Numbered from the stretch's first letter, positions 25,766-35,067 are shown. The stretch is 64,000 nucleotides of DNA from Streptomyces beigongshangae (GCF_019710745.1 NZ_JAHKJW010000010.1:62001-126000), one strand, 5' to 3'. A program made the numbers and translations. Notes: generated by a model not told the origin, from the letters alone.

Positions 25766-26302
25766 CCTGTGCTCCCCTCGGACACCGGTACGGCATCGGT
25801 GGAGCTTCGCACTCCGGCTGATCCGAGGCACAGTGAGGGATGCACGAGCACCGTTGTGAATATGTCATACCGATCTTGTGAACGTCGCACTACCAGGTGT
25901 CACAGGGCTACGTTGAGAATTCGTACGTGCGGATGCGCCACAGGGCGACCGCGATCGGCGGGCGGCGGCCGCGTGATGCGCCCCCTTGCGCGCCATCCGT
26001 CCTGTAATGACACACCGCAAGAATCAGCCACGGCTCAAGCCGGGACAAAGACGTCACCGGCGCCCTGCCGTGCGTGGTGGGGGCGAAGGCCCGTCGCCGG
26101 CCCGGGTCCGTGATCCGTATCTTTGCCGGAGCGGCTTTCGGGCCGGAGGAGGCTTGTTTACGCAGTTTAGGTCACTGGCTGTGATTGCGCGGATCCGGTG
26201 CGGTTGTTCGTTAAGTGCTTCCTGTTTACTATGGGTCCGGTGTGCTGTCGACTTTTGCAATATGGCCAATAGTGCAATTGATCTCAGTTATGCGGGGGAC
26301 AG
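25766..26302. promoter_or_regulatory. Divergent control region between SARP and sensor kinase
   Basis: About 540 bp without a supported gene; AT content rises toward the kinase. It contains a direct repeat TTGTGAA at 25854-25860 and 25876-25882, spaced 22 bp (two helical turns). That spacing suits a dimeric regulator on one DNA face, such as a SARP or the adjacent response regulator. No direct evidence ties a protein to it. Confidence 0.4.
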
Positions 26303-27481
26303 GTGGATGTTTTATTTGGTGAGCCCTGCGGTGATAATCGATCGGACCGTGAGCGTAGGGCCCTTAAAATCGCTCGACTGCTGCTCTTCGTCGTGGTGTT
26401 GAGTAGTGGTGCGCTGGCTCTGTTCGGCGTGGTGAAAGGGGCGTCCGGGACAGCGGAGATCGTTGCCTGTGTGCTGTGCGCGATACCGCTCATCGTATTC
26501 CAGATGATTCTCCCTTTTCTTCCGTATCGGCAGTGGGAGTCGGGACGTAGAGTTTCGCTCTTCCTTCTGGTCTCGGCAGCGACCTACCTTGCCATTGTGA
26601 TGGCGGGGACGAACTGGAATGGGCTTGTAGGGCCGCTTGCCAGTTCCGCACTGTTATTGCTCACGGGATTCCGCGCCTGGGTCGCCTTCGCGCTGGTCGT
26701 CGCCGAAGCACCCGTGGGCGCAGCGGTTCAGGGATCGTCCATGGTGTCCTCCATCGAGCCCGCCCTGACCGCCGCTCTCTGCGGACTCGTGGTCCTGGGG
26801 CTCGCCCGGCTCACCCACCTCGTCTGCGAGTCACGGGCCTCGCAGGCGGAGACGGCCCGCAGGGCCGTTTCGCGTGAGCGGCGCCGTTTCGCCATGGACC
26901 TGCACGACCTGCTGGGTTACAGCCTGTCGTCGATCGCGTTGAAGAGCGAGCTGATCTACCAACTGGTGCCCAGCAGGCCGGAGCAGGCGCGCAAGGAGAT
27001 CGACGAGGTTCTCGAAATCTCCCGCCAGGCCCTGTCCGACGTGCGACTTGTGGCGCGGCGCTATCGAGGCATGTCGCTGGAGAGCGAGGTGTCCTCCGTG
27101 GAGTCGGTGCTGAACTCCCTCGGAGTCGTCGCGCACGTGGACATCCGGTGCGGGAGCCTGCCGCCCGCCCTGGACACCGCCCTGGCCACCGCAGTACGCG
27201 AGGGAGTGACCAACGCCCTCAGGCACGCGCACGTCCGGCACGTCACGATCCGGGCGATCGGCGAGCAGGAGTGGGTCCGGCTCTTGGTCGCCAACGACGG
27301 TTTGGCCGGCGGCGCGCGCGGACAGCCTTGTCTGGGCGGCGACGGTCTGCACAATCTGGCCAGTCGGTTCGACGACATCGGAGGTCATGTCGACGCGGGA
27401 GCGACGGATGACGGCTGGTTCCACCTGATGTGTGAGGCGCCCCGGGGCGTCGCGCTGGAGTCGGTCCGACCGGCTTCCTGA
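26303..27481 (+). CDS. Two-component sensor histidine kinase (HisKA_3/NarL type)
   Basis: 392 residues. Several hydrophobic helices (about residues 20-170) precede the dimerisation/phosphoacceptor domain with His201 in RRFAMDLHDLLGYSLSSIAL, then a compact HATPase (TAVREGVTNALRHAHVRHVT, GGDGLHNLASRFDDIGGHVD). It is paired with the response regulator 15 bp downstream. The start GTG 26303 follows GGGGGAC. Two TTA codons are present, at codon 4 (26312-26314) and codon 118 (26654-26656), pointing to bldA control. The signal is unknown. Confidence 0.9.
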   Translation: MDVLFGEPCGDNRSDRERRALKIARLLLFVVVLSSGALALFGVVKGASGTAEIVACVLCAIPLIVFQMILPFLPYRQWESGRRVSLFLLVSAATYLAIVMAGTNWNGLVGPLASSALLLLTGFRAWVAFALVVAEAPVGAAVQGSSMVSSIEPALTAALCGLVVLGLARLTHLVCESRASQAETARRAVSRERRRFAMDLHDLLGYSLSSIALKSELIYQLVPSRPEQARKEIDEVLEISRQALSDVRLVARRYRGMSLESEVSSVESVLNSLGVVAHVDIRCGSLPPALDTALATAVREGVTNALRHAHVRHVTIRAIGEQEWVRLLVANDGLAGGARGQPCLGGDGLHNLASRFDDIGGHVDAGATDDGWFHLMCEAPRGVALESVRPAS

Positions 27482-27496
27482 GACCGGAGGTCCACG

Positions 27497-28108
27497 TTGT
27501 CCGTCAGAGTCCTCATCGCCGAAGACGTCTCCATGCTGCGCGGAGCCCTGGTGGCCCTGCTGGAGATGGAACGGGACCTGGAAGTGGTGGCGGCCGTCGG
27601 ACGCGGGGACGCGATCGTGCCGACGGCCCTCAAGACCAAGCCGGACGTCGCCGTCATCGACATCGGCCTTCCCGGGATCGACGGGCTGAGCGCCGCGGCC
27701 GAACTCCATCGGCAACTGCCGGACTGCCGGACCATCATGCTGACCGGGCTGGGCCGCTCGGGCACGCTGCGGCGCGCCCTGGACGCCAGGGTCTCCGGGT
27801 TCCTGCTCAAGGACTCCGAACCGCCCCGGCTCGCCCACGCCATCCGTGCCGTCGCGGCCGGACAGCGGGTCATCGATCCCGAACTGGCGCTATCGGCCTG
27901 GGACGTACAGGCCACGCCCCTGACCAGGCGCGAGCTGGAAGTGCTGCGGCTGGCCGCGCAGGGAGCGGAGGTCGGGGAGATCGCCAGGCGCCTGCGCCTC
28001 TCCAAGGGCACCGTGCGGAACTACCTGACCGCCACGGTGACCAAACTCAACGCCCGCAACCGGGTCGACGCCATCCGCATTGCCGAACAAGCGGGATGGA
28101 TCCCCTAG
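27497..28108 (+). CDS. NarL/LuxR-family response regulator
   Basis: 203 residues. The receiver domain has phospho-acceptor Asp55 in PDVAVIDIGLPGIDGLSAAA and the Lys of FLLKDSEPP. The C-terminal LuxR helix-turn-helix is LTRRELEVLRLAAQGAEVGE, IARRLRLSKGTVRNYLTATV. The TTG start has GGAGG seven bases upstream. It is cotranscribed with the sensor kinase and probably regulates this cluster, perhaps the SARP promoter next door. Confidence 0.92.
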   Translation: MSVRVLIAEDVSMLRGALVALLEMERDLEVVAAVGRGDAIVPTALKTKPDVAVIDIGLPGIDGLSAAAELHRQLPDCRTIMLTGLGRSGTLRRALDARVSGFLLKDSEPPRLAHAIRAVAAGQRVIDPELALSAWDVQATPLTRRELEVLRLAAQGAEVGEIARRLRLSKGTVRNYLTATVTKLNARNRVDAIRIAEQAGWIP

Positions 28109-28152
28109 AGCCGGCCCGGCCGGGCGGCGCACCGGCCGCCCGGGCCCGGCTC
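28108..28152. terminator. Hairpin between response regulator and acyl-AMP ligase
   Basis: Imperfect GC-rich arms (gagccgg...cgggcggc and gccgcccgggcccggctc) lie between convergent genes and overlap both stop codons. Confidence 0.5.
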
Positions 28153-29887
28153 ACCGGGCTCCGGAACCGATGAGTTCCCGGACCTCGCGACCCACCTGCC
28201 GGTGGATGGCCTTGAGTTCGCCGTCGAGCAGCAGCCGACGCAGCTCGCCGCGCTCCACCGTCCCGCCGGCCGTCCGGCGGATCGTCCCGCGGGGCACGAG
28301 GAACACTCCGCCCGGGGTGAGCCGGAACTCCTCGGACAGGTGCTTCTCCACCGCCCGGACGAGACCGGGGAAATCGATGCCGTAGTGGTTCTTTCCCCGC
28401 AGCTCCAGGACGAGCACCAAGTGCTCCTGCTCGACACCGACACCGAAGGCCGCGCCCGCCCCGAACAGATCGCTCAACCGGCGGACGGCACGCTCCAGAT
28501 CACCAGGTGACAGAGGGGACCCCGCCCGCCCGACGGTGTCCTCGGGCGGACCGGTCACATACAGACGCCCGCCGCACAGCGCGCCCCGGTCCCCGGTGCG
28601 CAGGAAGCCGCGCGTGCCGTCGGCAGTGCGGGCGTCGAACGTGTCGGTGGTCTCGAGCGGGCGGTTCCAGTAGCCGTCCGCGATCGCCGGCCCTCGGACC
28701 CAGATCTCCCCCGCCCTTCCGTCCGGCAGCACTTCGAGGCTCACCGGATCGACGACGCGCAACTCGGCGCCGACGGGCACCCCGCAGTCCGCCAGGGTGC
28801 GTGTCGGCCGGCCAGGGACCGGAGCACGCAGTTCGCGGTCCTCCAGCGCCGCCGCGTCCACGGTGCGGTGGGCCGCCTCGCTCCTCGACGCGCCGGACAC
28901 CAGGAGGGGCACCTCGGCCGGTCCGTAGCAGGTCCTGAGCGCATCGGGCCGAAAGCCCGCCGGAGCGAACCGGTCCGCGAAGGTCCGCAGCATCTCGGGC
29001 CGGATCGGTCCCGGCGTGCATACGGCACGCTCCCAGCCCGACAGGTCCAGCCCAGCCAGCTCCTGGTCACCGATCTGGCGCGCACACAGGTCGTACGCCG
29101 GGCCGGGACCTCCGCTCACGCGCAGGCGGTGGGCCGAGACGACTTTCAGCCAGGCCGCCGGTCGACGGTCGAACAGGCCCGGACTCAGCAGCACGCAGGT
29201 GCCTCCCAGCCAGAGCGGGTGCAGGAGCAGGCCGGTCAGGCCCATACCGTGGTGCACCGGTGACCAGCCGCCGATCCGGTCGCCCGGCCGCGTGTCCAGC
29301 ACCCGGGCGACCGTGCGCTGACCCACGACGAGGTTCCGGTGGGTCAGGACCACACCGCGGGGCTGCCGTGCGGAGCCGGACGTGTACTGGATCAGGGCCA
29401 CCTGGTCGGCGTCGTCCACCGGCGTGCGGAGTCCGTCCCCGTCCGGCGCTGACTCCACCGCCAGACAGCTGATCCGGTCGTGGCCGTGCCGGGCCAGGAG
29501 CACCGAGACGTCCGGCGCCGTCGCCGCGTCCGTGAGGACGACTCCGGCCGACGCGTCCCTGGCGATGCCGAGGACCCGGTCCGCGTCGTGGCGGCTGGTG
29601 CCCGGCACCGCGACGGGTACGGCGACCGCTCCCGCGTACATGCAGGCGAGGACGCTCACCGCGAAGAAGCGGGGCGAGGACTGAAGCACGAGCACGCGCT
29701 GGCCGACGGGCCCGCGCTCCCACAGCCAGCCGGCCAACGCGGCCGCCTCGCGGTCCAATTCGCCGTATGTCACACGCTCGACGGGCGCGTCCGGACCGTT
29801 CTCGCCCACGGACAGCAGAGCCTCCCGGCAGGGATGCGCCGTCGCCCACTCGCGGATCGTCTCGCCGTACGAACGATCGCTGTTCAA
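28151..29887 (-). CDS. FAAL-type acyl-AMP ligase (adenylate-forming enzyme)
   Basis: 578 residues of the ANL superfamily, FAAL-like. The P-loop motif is IQYTSGSARQPRGVVLTHRN, then HHGMGLTGLLLHPLWLGG and RTCYGPAEVPLLVSG. The acid-activation region GEIWVRGPAIADGYWNRPLE and GFLRTGDRGALC follow. FAALs form acyl-adenylates from carboxylic acids and pass them to an ACP rather than to CoA. I chose TTG 29887 because AGGGGGAA precedes it. It lies in the same orientation as aromatase, KSIII, citramalate synthase and racemase. It may activate the branched starter acid or another acyl group; the substrate is not visible. Confidence 0.85.
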   Translation of the reverse strand: MNSDRSYGETIREWATAHPCREALLSVGENGPDAPVERVTYGELDREAAALAGWLWERGPVGQRVLVLQSSPRFFAVSVLACMYAGAVAVPVAVPGTSRHDADRVLGIARDASAGVVLTDAATAPDVSVLLARHGHDRISCLAVESAPDGDGLRTPVDDADQVALIQYTSGSARQPRGVVLTHRNLVVGQRTVARVLDTRPGDRIGGWSPVHHGMGLTGLLLHPLWLGGTCVLLSPGLFDRRPAAWLKVVSAHRLRVSGGPGPAYDLCARQIGDQELAGLDLSGWERAVCTPGPIRPEMLRTFADRFAPAGFRPDALRTCYGPAEVPLLVSGASRSEAAHRTVDAAALEDRELRAPVPGRPTRTLADCGVPVGAELRVVDPVSLEVLPDGRAGEIWVRGPAIADGYWNRPLETTDTFDARTADGTRGFLRTGDRGALCGGRLYVTGPPEDTVGRAGSPLSPGDLERAVRRLSDLFGAGAAFGVGVEQEHLVLVLELRGKNHYGIDFPGLVRAVEKHLSEEFRLTPGGVFLVPRGTIRRTAGGTVERGELRRLLLDGELKAIHRQVGREVRELIGSGAR

Positions 29888-30015
29888 CGTTCCCCCTAGC
29901 AGGCAACCGGGCCCGAGGCCGTCGACGTCGGGCCCGGTCACGGATCGGTGATCTCGAACGGCGGTCGTGCGGCGGCGGGCGGGGACCGGGCGTCCCGGGC
30001 ACCGCGCCGTTCCCG

Positions 30016-30981
30016 TCAGCCGCTCTGTTCCACGTACTGCTTGGCCCGGAGCAGGGTGGCGGAGCTGTTGGCGTCGAGGGACCGACGGACCATCGCGCCG
30101 GCCTCGGCAAGCTTCGTGGTGGGTCCCAGCACTCCGCGCACGCCGTCCATGTCGAGCACGACGGTGTGCCAGGAGGTGGCACGCACCATGGGCACCCCGC
30201 CCTCGCCCTGGACGGACTCGACGACCCACCGCCCCGTGTGGCCGGTCATGACCGGTGGGGGCGTTGTCTGCTTGTAGACGATCAGCCCGCGGTCGGGAAA
30301 GCAGAGCCTGACCGAGGACGTCGTGTGCTCGGAACCGTCAGGACTGTAGGTGTCCATGGTCAAGTGCTGGACGCCGGGCTCGTCCTCACGCAACTGCACT
30401 CGAGCGACGTGGGGAAGCCGACTCGGCCACGCGTCGGCTCGTGCCAGGAAGCCGAACACGTCCCGCCGGCTGCCGCTGATGTCCTGGTGCGTGCTGAAGG
30501 TGAACCTCGACTGCGTGAAATCGGCGAACCGCTCGGCCGTGGCCTTCAGCGCACGCAGCTCGGCGGTGCTGTTGGTGTCCACGGCGGTCTCGATCAGGCG
30601 CAGGGCCTCGGGGTCGTCGTCGATCGCTCGGTAGTCGTGCAGCAACGTCACCCGACAGCCGTCGGCCGTCTCCACGATCCGCCACTCTCCGACCATCGAC
30701 GCCACCGGCGGAGCGGTCACCACCTGTCGGAACGTCACCGTTCGGGTCGCGGGATCGAGGGACCGGCGCGAGGTCCAGCTGCGCACGCGGCCGTTCGCGA
30801 ACGCCCAGATCCGCAGCAACTGGTGCTGCTCGGTCTCCTCTAGCACCTCGGCGTGCACCGTCGGACCGAAGACGTCGGGCCAGCCCCGTACGGCGGCTAT
30901 GAGCTCGTAGACGTCCGCGGCAGGCGCCATGATGATGGCACTGTGCTCCGCGACATGGGTTGCCGCACTGCTCTTTACCAC
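30016..30981 (-). CDS. Didomain aromatase/cyclase (SRPBCC)
   Basis: 321 residues made of two START/Bet v1-like polyketide-cyclase domains. The first runs from about residue 10 (IIMAPAADVYELIAAVRGWP, DVFGPTVHAEVLEE) to 150. The second starts near 165 (FTFSTHQDISGSRRDVFGFL, ADAWPSRLPHVARVQL) and runs to 300. Its length and duplication match DpsF/ActVII-type aromatase/cyclases that fix first-ring closure and dehydration of reduced chains. An ActIII-like ketoreductase is present at 56516-57301, which fits. The GTG 30981 is chosen from GAGAGG eight bases upstream. Confidence 0.9.
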   Translation of the reverse strand: MVKSSAATHVAEHSAIIMAPAADVYELIAAVRGWPDVFGPTVHAEVLEETEQHQLLRIWAFANGRVRSWTSRRSLDPATRTVTFRQVVTAPPVASMVGEWRIVETADGCRVTLLHDYRAIDDDPEALRLIETAVDTNSTAELRALKATAERFADFTQSRFTFSTHQDISGSRRDVFGFLARADAWPSRLPHVARVQLREDEPGVQHLTMDTYSPDGSEHTTSSVRLCFPDRGLIVYKQTTPPPVMTGHTGRWVVESVQGEGGVPMVRATSWHTVVLDMDGVRGVLGPTTKLAEAGAMVRRSLDANSSATLLRAKQYVEQSG

Positions 30982-31055
30982 AGGACATTCCTCTCGACTG
31001 GGCCGCCGCGGCGGCGTCTTCCACGGGCGGGATCGGGCGGACGCTGGGCCGGATG

Positions 31056-32096
31056 TCAGCCGACGGCCCAGGAGGGACGTTCGAGGATGTCGACCACCGC
31101 GCAGCCCCAGCTGTAGCCGGCGCCCACCGACATCAGCACGCACCGGTCACCGGGCACGGCCAGGCCGGAGGAGACGAGTTGGTCCAGGCTCGCGAACTGG
31201 TCGCCCGCGCCGAGATGACCGACGGTCCGGCTCCAGTCCCACGTGGTGCGGTCCGGGTCGATGCCGAACGGCCTGTAATAGATGGACTGCAGCCGGCGCC
31301 GGCCGAAGTGCGGAAGGATCACCCATGCGGCGTCGGCGAGTTCCATCCCGGCGTCCGACAGCGCCTCTTTGACGACGCTGTACTGCCCTGCGCTGCTGCG
31401 GGCGACGGCATAGGAAATGCCCATGCGCTCGACGAACGAGCGCTTGGCCGCGTCGAAGTCCACAGGCATGCCGTGGGTGAACGGCGCCGGTGAGAACGGG
31501 ATGTCGCCACGGTGCAGGGGTTCGAGTTCGGCGTCGGCGTACAACGCCACCGAGGACAACGACGCGAACCCGACGCGCCGGGAGAGCACCAGCGCCGTAC
31601 CTCCGTCGGCGTACGGAGTACCCGGGTCGGTGCGCCAGCGGTCGATGCCGGGCGGGCAGAAGCGATCGGCGGTGGTCAGCAGCGCGTCGCGGTGGCCGGG
31701 CGCGGACCTCAGATACGCGGCGGCCAGTTGGAGCGCGGCCAGTCCGCCGTTGCTCATCTGCCGGATCTCCAGAGCGGGGCAGGTGTTGCGGAGCGTCTCG
31801 CGCTGTATGTAGGAGGCGACCGGCCAGAGATCCTGACCCTGGTGATAGGTGTCGGCGTGCAGGATCAGGTCGATGTCGTCCGCCTGCGCCTCGGCGCGGT
31901 CGAGGGCGTGGGCGGCGGCCGCGACCGCCATCTCCGCCGCCGACTCGTCGAGTGAGCGGGCCACGGAGACGATGCCGGTGGTCTCGGCGGTTTGTGGCGG
32001 ACAGTCGCCCGCGGCGACGGCCTCGCTCACCGGCAGTGCGGCCGGGAGCCGGACGCCGGTGGCCCGTATGTACATGCCTTCCGTACGCATGGTCAT
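31056..32096 (-). CDS. KSIII-like starter-unit enzyme with Ser in place of Cys
   Basis: 346 residues of ketosynthase III fold (YIRATGVRLPAALPVSEA; C-terminal MSVGAGYSWGCAVVDI). The position of the catalytic Cys holds Ser115 (RQMSNGGLAALQLAAAYL). His263 (LPHFGRRRL) is kept, and the usual Asn is Asp299 (LGAGDQFASLDQLV). A Ser-His-Asp set of this kind is known from DpsC, the propionyl-CoA starter enzyme of daunorubicin. So it is predicted to take a short acyl-CoA and prime the PKS. It is 21 bp downstream of the citramalate synthase gene, which suggests a dedicated starter supply. Confidence 0.88.
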   Translation of the reverse strand: MTMRTEGMYIRATGVRLPAALPVSEAVAAGDCPPQTAETTGIVSVARSLDESAAEMAVAAAAHALDRAEAQADDIDLILHADTYHQGQDLWPVASYIQRETLRNTCPALEIRQMSNGGLAALQLAAAYLRSAPGHRDALLTTADRFCPPGIDRWRTDPGTPYADGGTALVLSRRVGFASLSSVALYADAELEPLHRGDIPFSPAPFTHGMPVDFDAAKRSFVERMGISYAVARSSAGQYSVVKEALSDAGMELADAAWVILPHFGRRRLQSIYYRPFGIDPDRTTWDWSRTVGHLGAGDQFASLDQLVSSGLAVPGDRCVLMSVGAGYSWGCAVVDILERPSWAVG

Positions 32097-32117
32097 TCCG
32101 TCCTGGGGCTCGGTCCG

Positions 32118-33749
32118 TCAGTGTGCTGCGGCTGCCGGTTCGTGGCCCGGGGACCGCGCTTCGCCGAGGTGGCCGTCGGCCGGCGCCAGCAGGTACCGCA
32201 CGGCGTCCAGCAGCGCCTGGACGAAGGCGGAGTCGGCGTCACGGTCCACCCCGACGGTGTTCAGCCGGTCGGACCCGTGCGTGAAGGAGGCCAGCACCCG
32301 GGCCAGCACCGGTCCGCCGGACTCGCCGACCGGGAGGCGTACCTGATGGTTGGCCAGCCGCAACCGCCGCAGCCGTGGGAACGACGGGTCGAGGGCGTGG
32401 TGCACAGCCCGGTCGAGGGCGTCCACCGCGGTGTTGCCCGAGCCGGCGCCCTCGACCGGCACGCCGTCCACCCGCAGCCGGACCGAGGCACCGGACCGTG
32501 CCCGGCCGGTGTCGTTCCGCTCCGTGGTGACGTGCCAGGACAGGAGGTCGACTGGTGGCCCGCCCTGGTCCGCGGACAGTTCGGCGCTCAGCAGCAACGC
32601 GAAGGAGGTGTCCGCCGACTCGAAGCTGTAGCCGCGGTGTTCCAGCTCCTTGACCTTCGTGGCCAGCCGCGCGACGGTTTCCCCCGCGTCGGTGACGTCG
32701 TAGCCCAGTTCTTGGGACTTGAGCAGGATTGACGACCGGCCGCCCATGTCGGACACGAGCGTGCGCATGCTGTTGCCGACGTCCAGCGGGTCGATGTGCT
32801 GGTACAGCGCGCTGTCCCTGCGCAGCGCGGAGGCGTGCAGGCCGGCTTTGTGCGTGAAGGCCGACCTGCCCACGTACGGGGCGCCGGCGGCCGGGGAGCG
32901 TCCGGTGATCTCGGCGACGGACCGGCTCACCGCGACCATGCCGCCCAGCCGGTCGGGCGGCAGCACCGGCACCCCGCGCTTGAGGATCAGGTTGGCGGCC
33001 AGCGTCAGGAGATCGGCGTTGCCGCACCGCTCGCCGTAGCCGTGCACCGTGCCCTGGACATGGCGGGCTCCGGCGGCCACGGCCGCCATCGAGTTGGCGA
33101 CCGCGCACCCTGAGTCGTCGTGGCAGTGCACACCGATCGGCACACCCGTGCTCCGGATCGTGTCGGTCACCACCGTGCCCACCTCGTCCGGCAGTGAGCC
33201 GCCGTTGGTGTCGCACAGCACCACGGTCTCGGCCCCGGCCTCCGCGGCGGTGCACACCACTTCCAGGGCGTAGTCGCGGTTGGCGCGGTGGCCGTCGAAG
33301 AAGTGCTCCGCGTCGAGAAAGACCCTGCGGCCGGCGAGGACCAGGTGCCGCACGGTGTTGCCGATCGCCGCGAGGTTCTCCGCCAGAGTGGTTCTCAGAG
33401 CGAGTTCGACGTGCCGGGGATGGCTCTTGGCCACCAGGGTCACCACAGGGGTCTCGGCGGTGAGCAGCGCCCGCACCTGCGGATCGGTCGCGGCCGAGGC
33501 CCCGGGTTTGCGAGTGGCACCGAACGCCGCCAGCAGGGCGTTGTCCAGCTGCAGTTCCGTGGCCGCGCGCCGGAAGAATTCCGTGTCCTTCGGTACGGCC
33601 CCAGGCCAGCCGCCCTCGATGAACCCCACGCCCAGGGCGTCCAGGCACCGCGCGACGGCGAGTTTGTCGTCCACCGACAGCACGAGACCCTCCTGCTGCG
33701 TGCCGTCGCGCAGGGTGGTGTCGTAAAGCTGGAAGTCCTTTGCTGCCAT
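32118..33749 (-). CDS. cimA: Citramalate synthase (CimA type)
   Basis: 543 residues of the LeuA/CimA family. The DRE-TIM-like start LYDTTLRDGTQQEGLVLSVD is followed by FIEGGWPG, VLCDTNGGSLPDEVG, metal-binding HCHDDSGCAVANSM, GYGERCGNADL and FTHKAGLHASAL. The C-terminal allosteric-type domain starts after about residue 370. The family condenses pyruvate with acetyl-CoA to (R)-citramalate, leading to 2-oxobutyrate and isoleucine or propionyl-CoA. ATG 33749 has GGGAGGGG. Between KSIII and racemase genes, it most likely feeds a branched or odd-carbon starter rather than general isoleucine supply. Confidence 0.88.
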   Translation of the reverse strand: MAAKDFQLYDTTLRDGTQQEGLVLSVDDKLAVARCLDALGVGFIEGGWPGAVPKDTEFFRRAATELQLDNALLAAFGATRKPGASAATDPQVRALLTAETPVVTLVAKSHPRHVELALRTTLAENLAAIGNTVRHLVLAGRRVFLDAEHFFDGHRANRDYALEVVCTAAEAGAETVVLCDTNGGSLPDEVGTVVTDTIRSTGVPIGVHCHDDSGCAVANSMAAVAAGARHVQGTVHGYGERCGNADLLTLAANLILKRGVPVLPPDRLGGMVAVSRSVAEITGRSPAAGAPYVGRSAFTHKAGLHASALRRDSALYQHIDPLDVGNSMRTLVSDMGGRSSILLKSQELGYDVTDAGETVARLATKVKELEHRGYSFESADTSFALLLSAELSADQGGPPVDLLSWHVTTERNDTGRARSGASVRLRVDGVPVEGAGSGNTAVDALDRAVHHALDPSFPRLRRLRLANHQVRLPVGESGGPVLARVLASFTHGSDRLNTVGVDRDADSAFVQALLDAVRYLLAPADGHLGEARSPGHEPAAAAH

Positions 33750-33831
33750 CTGCCCCTCCCGCGGTGCTGGTTCGGTGTCAGGCCGTGTCGGCCGGGGACG
33801 CGAAGCGTGGATCCGGGCGCTCGCGTCGCGC

Positions 33832-35067
33832 TCAAGAGCGGCTGGGCGCTTCGCGGCGGTCGGCCAGGTCGAACCCGGAGTCGGCGTGGGCCGCGCCGGA
33901 GGACAGCAGGTGCTCGATCTCCGCCGCCGACCACCCCGACTCGGCCAGGACCTCACGTGTGTGCCGGCCCTTGACCGGGGCGGGCGCGGGCCGGGGCGCC
34001 TCGGCCCCTTCGAACCGCGGTGCGGGGGCGGGCTCAAGGGCGGGACCGTCCGTCAGGAACGTGCCGCGGGCCCGTAGATGCGGGTGACGGGCCGCCTCGT
34101 CGAGGCTCAGCACCGGGGTCACGCACGCGTCGGTGCCGGCGAGGTCGGCCGCCCACTCGTCGCGGGTGCGCCGGGCGAAGCGGTCCGCGAACGTGGACCG
34201 CAGCACCGCCCAATTGTCGCGTTCCCACCGGTCCGGCAAGCGGCCGGGGTCGAGCCCCAGGGCATGGACCAGGGCCGTGAAGAACCGGTCCTCAAGAGCT
34301 CCCACGGCGACGTACCCGCCGTCGCGGCAGAGGTACACGCCGTAGAACGGCGCTCCGCCGTCGAGCAGGTTGCCGCCTCTGGATGCCTGCCACTGCCCGC
34401 TGCCCGACATGCCGAGCAGCATGCCCATGAGCAGTGCGGTGCCGTCCACGACGGCCGCATCCACCACCCGGCTGCGGCCCGTCCGCCGCTGCTCCAGCAC
34501 CGCCGCGAGGATGCCGCCGAACAGCAGCATCCCGCCGCCCGCGAAGTCGCCCAACAGGTTGGCCGGCGGAACGGGAGGCCCTCCTGCCGTTCCGATCGCG
34601 TCCAAGGCACCGGTCAGCGCGATGTAGTTGATGTCGTGTCCCGGTGTCCGGGCCAGCGGTCCGTGCTGCCCCCATCCGGTCATGCGGGCGTACACGAGGG
34701 CGGGATGGCCGGCGTGGCACTCCTCCGGCCCCAGGCCCAGACGCTCGGCCACTCCCGGCCGGAAACCCTCCACGAGGACGTCGCACTGCCTCGCGAGTCG
34801 TAGCGCAACCCGCACCGCGTCGGGCTTCTTCAGATCGAGAGCCAGCGAGCGGCGCCCACGGTCCAGCACCCGGTGCCACTTCGCGAACGGCCGCTCCCCG
34901 TCGGCCCGTTCGATCCGGATCACCTCGGCCCCCAGATCCGCCAGCAGCATGCAGGCGAAGGGCGCCGGGCCGATGCCGGCCAGCTCCAGTACGCGCAGCC
35001 CTGAGAGCGGCCCCTTCCCTGCGTCCGTCTCCGGCCCCGAGGGGGAGCAACCACCGAGTACTGACAT
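33832..35067 (-). CDS. mcr: Alpha-methylacyl-CoA racemase (CoA-transferase family III)
   Basis: 411 residues closely following the pattern of Mycobacterium tuberculosis MCR: LSGLRVLELAGIGPAPFACM, VLVEGFRPGVAERLGLGPEE and YARMTGWGQHGPLA. Catalytic His144 is in GHDINYIAL and Asp174 in NLLGDFAGGG; the 30-residue spacing equals that of His126/Asp156 in MCR. MLDGGAP-like LLDGGAPFYGVYLC follows. MCR epimerises 2-methylacyl-CoA thioesters. The context makes 2-methylbutyryl-CoA, or another 2-methyl starter, the obvious candidate substrate. The start ATG 35067 has GGAG. Confidence 0.88.
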   Translation of the reverse strand: MSVLGGCSPSGPETDAGKGPLSGLRVLELAGIGPAPFACMLLADLGAEVIRIERADGERPFAKWHRVLDRGRRSLALDLKKPDAVRVALRLARQCDVLVEGFRPGVAERLGLGPEECHAGHPALVYARMTGWGQHGPLARTPGHDINYIALTGALDAIGTAGGPPVPPANLLGDFAGGGMLLFGGILAAVLEQRRTGRSRVVDAAVVDGTALLMGMLLGMSGSGQWQASRGGNLLDGGAPFYGVYLCRDGGYVAVGALEDRFFTALVHALGLDPGRLPDRWERDNWAVLRSTFADRFARRTRDEWAADLAGTDACVTPVLSLDEAARHPHLRARGTFLTDGPALEPAPAPRFEGAEAPRPAPAPVKGRHTREVLAESGWSAAEIEHLLSSGAAHADSGFDLADRREAPSRS

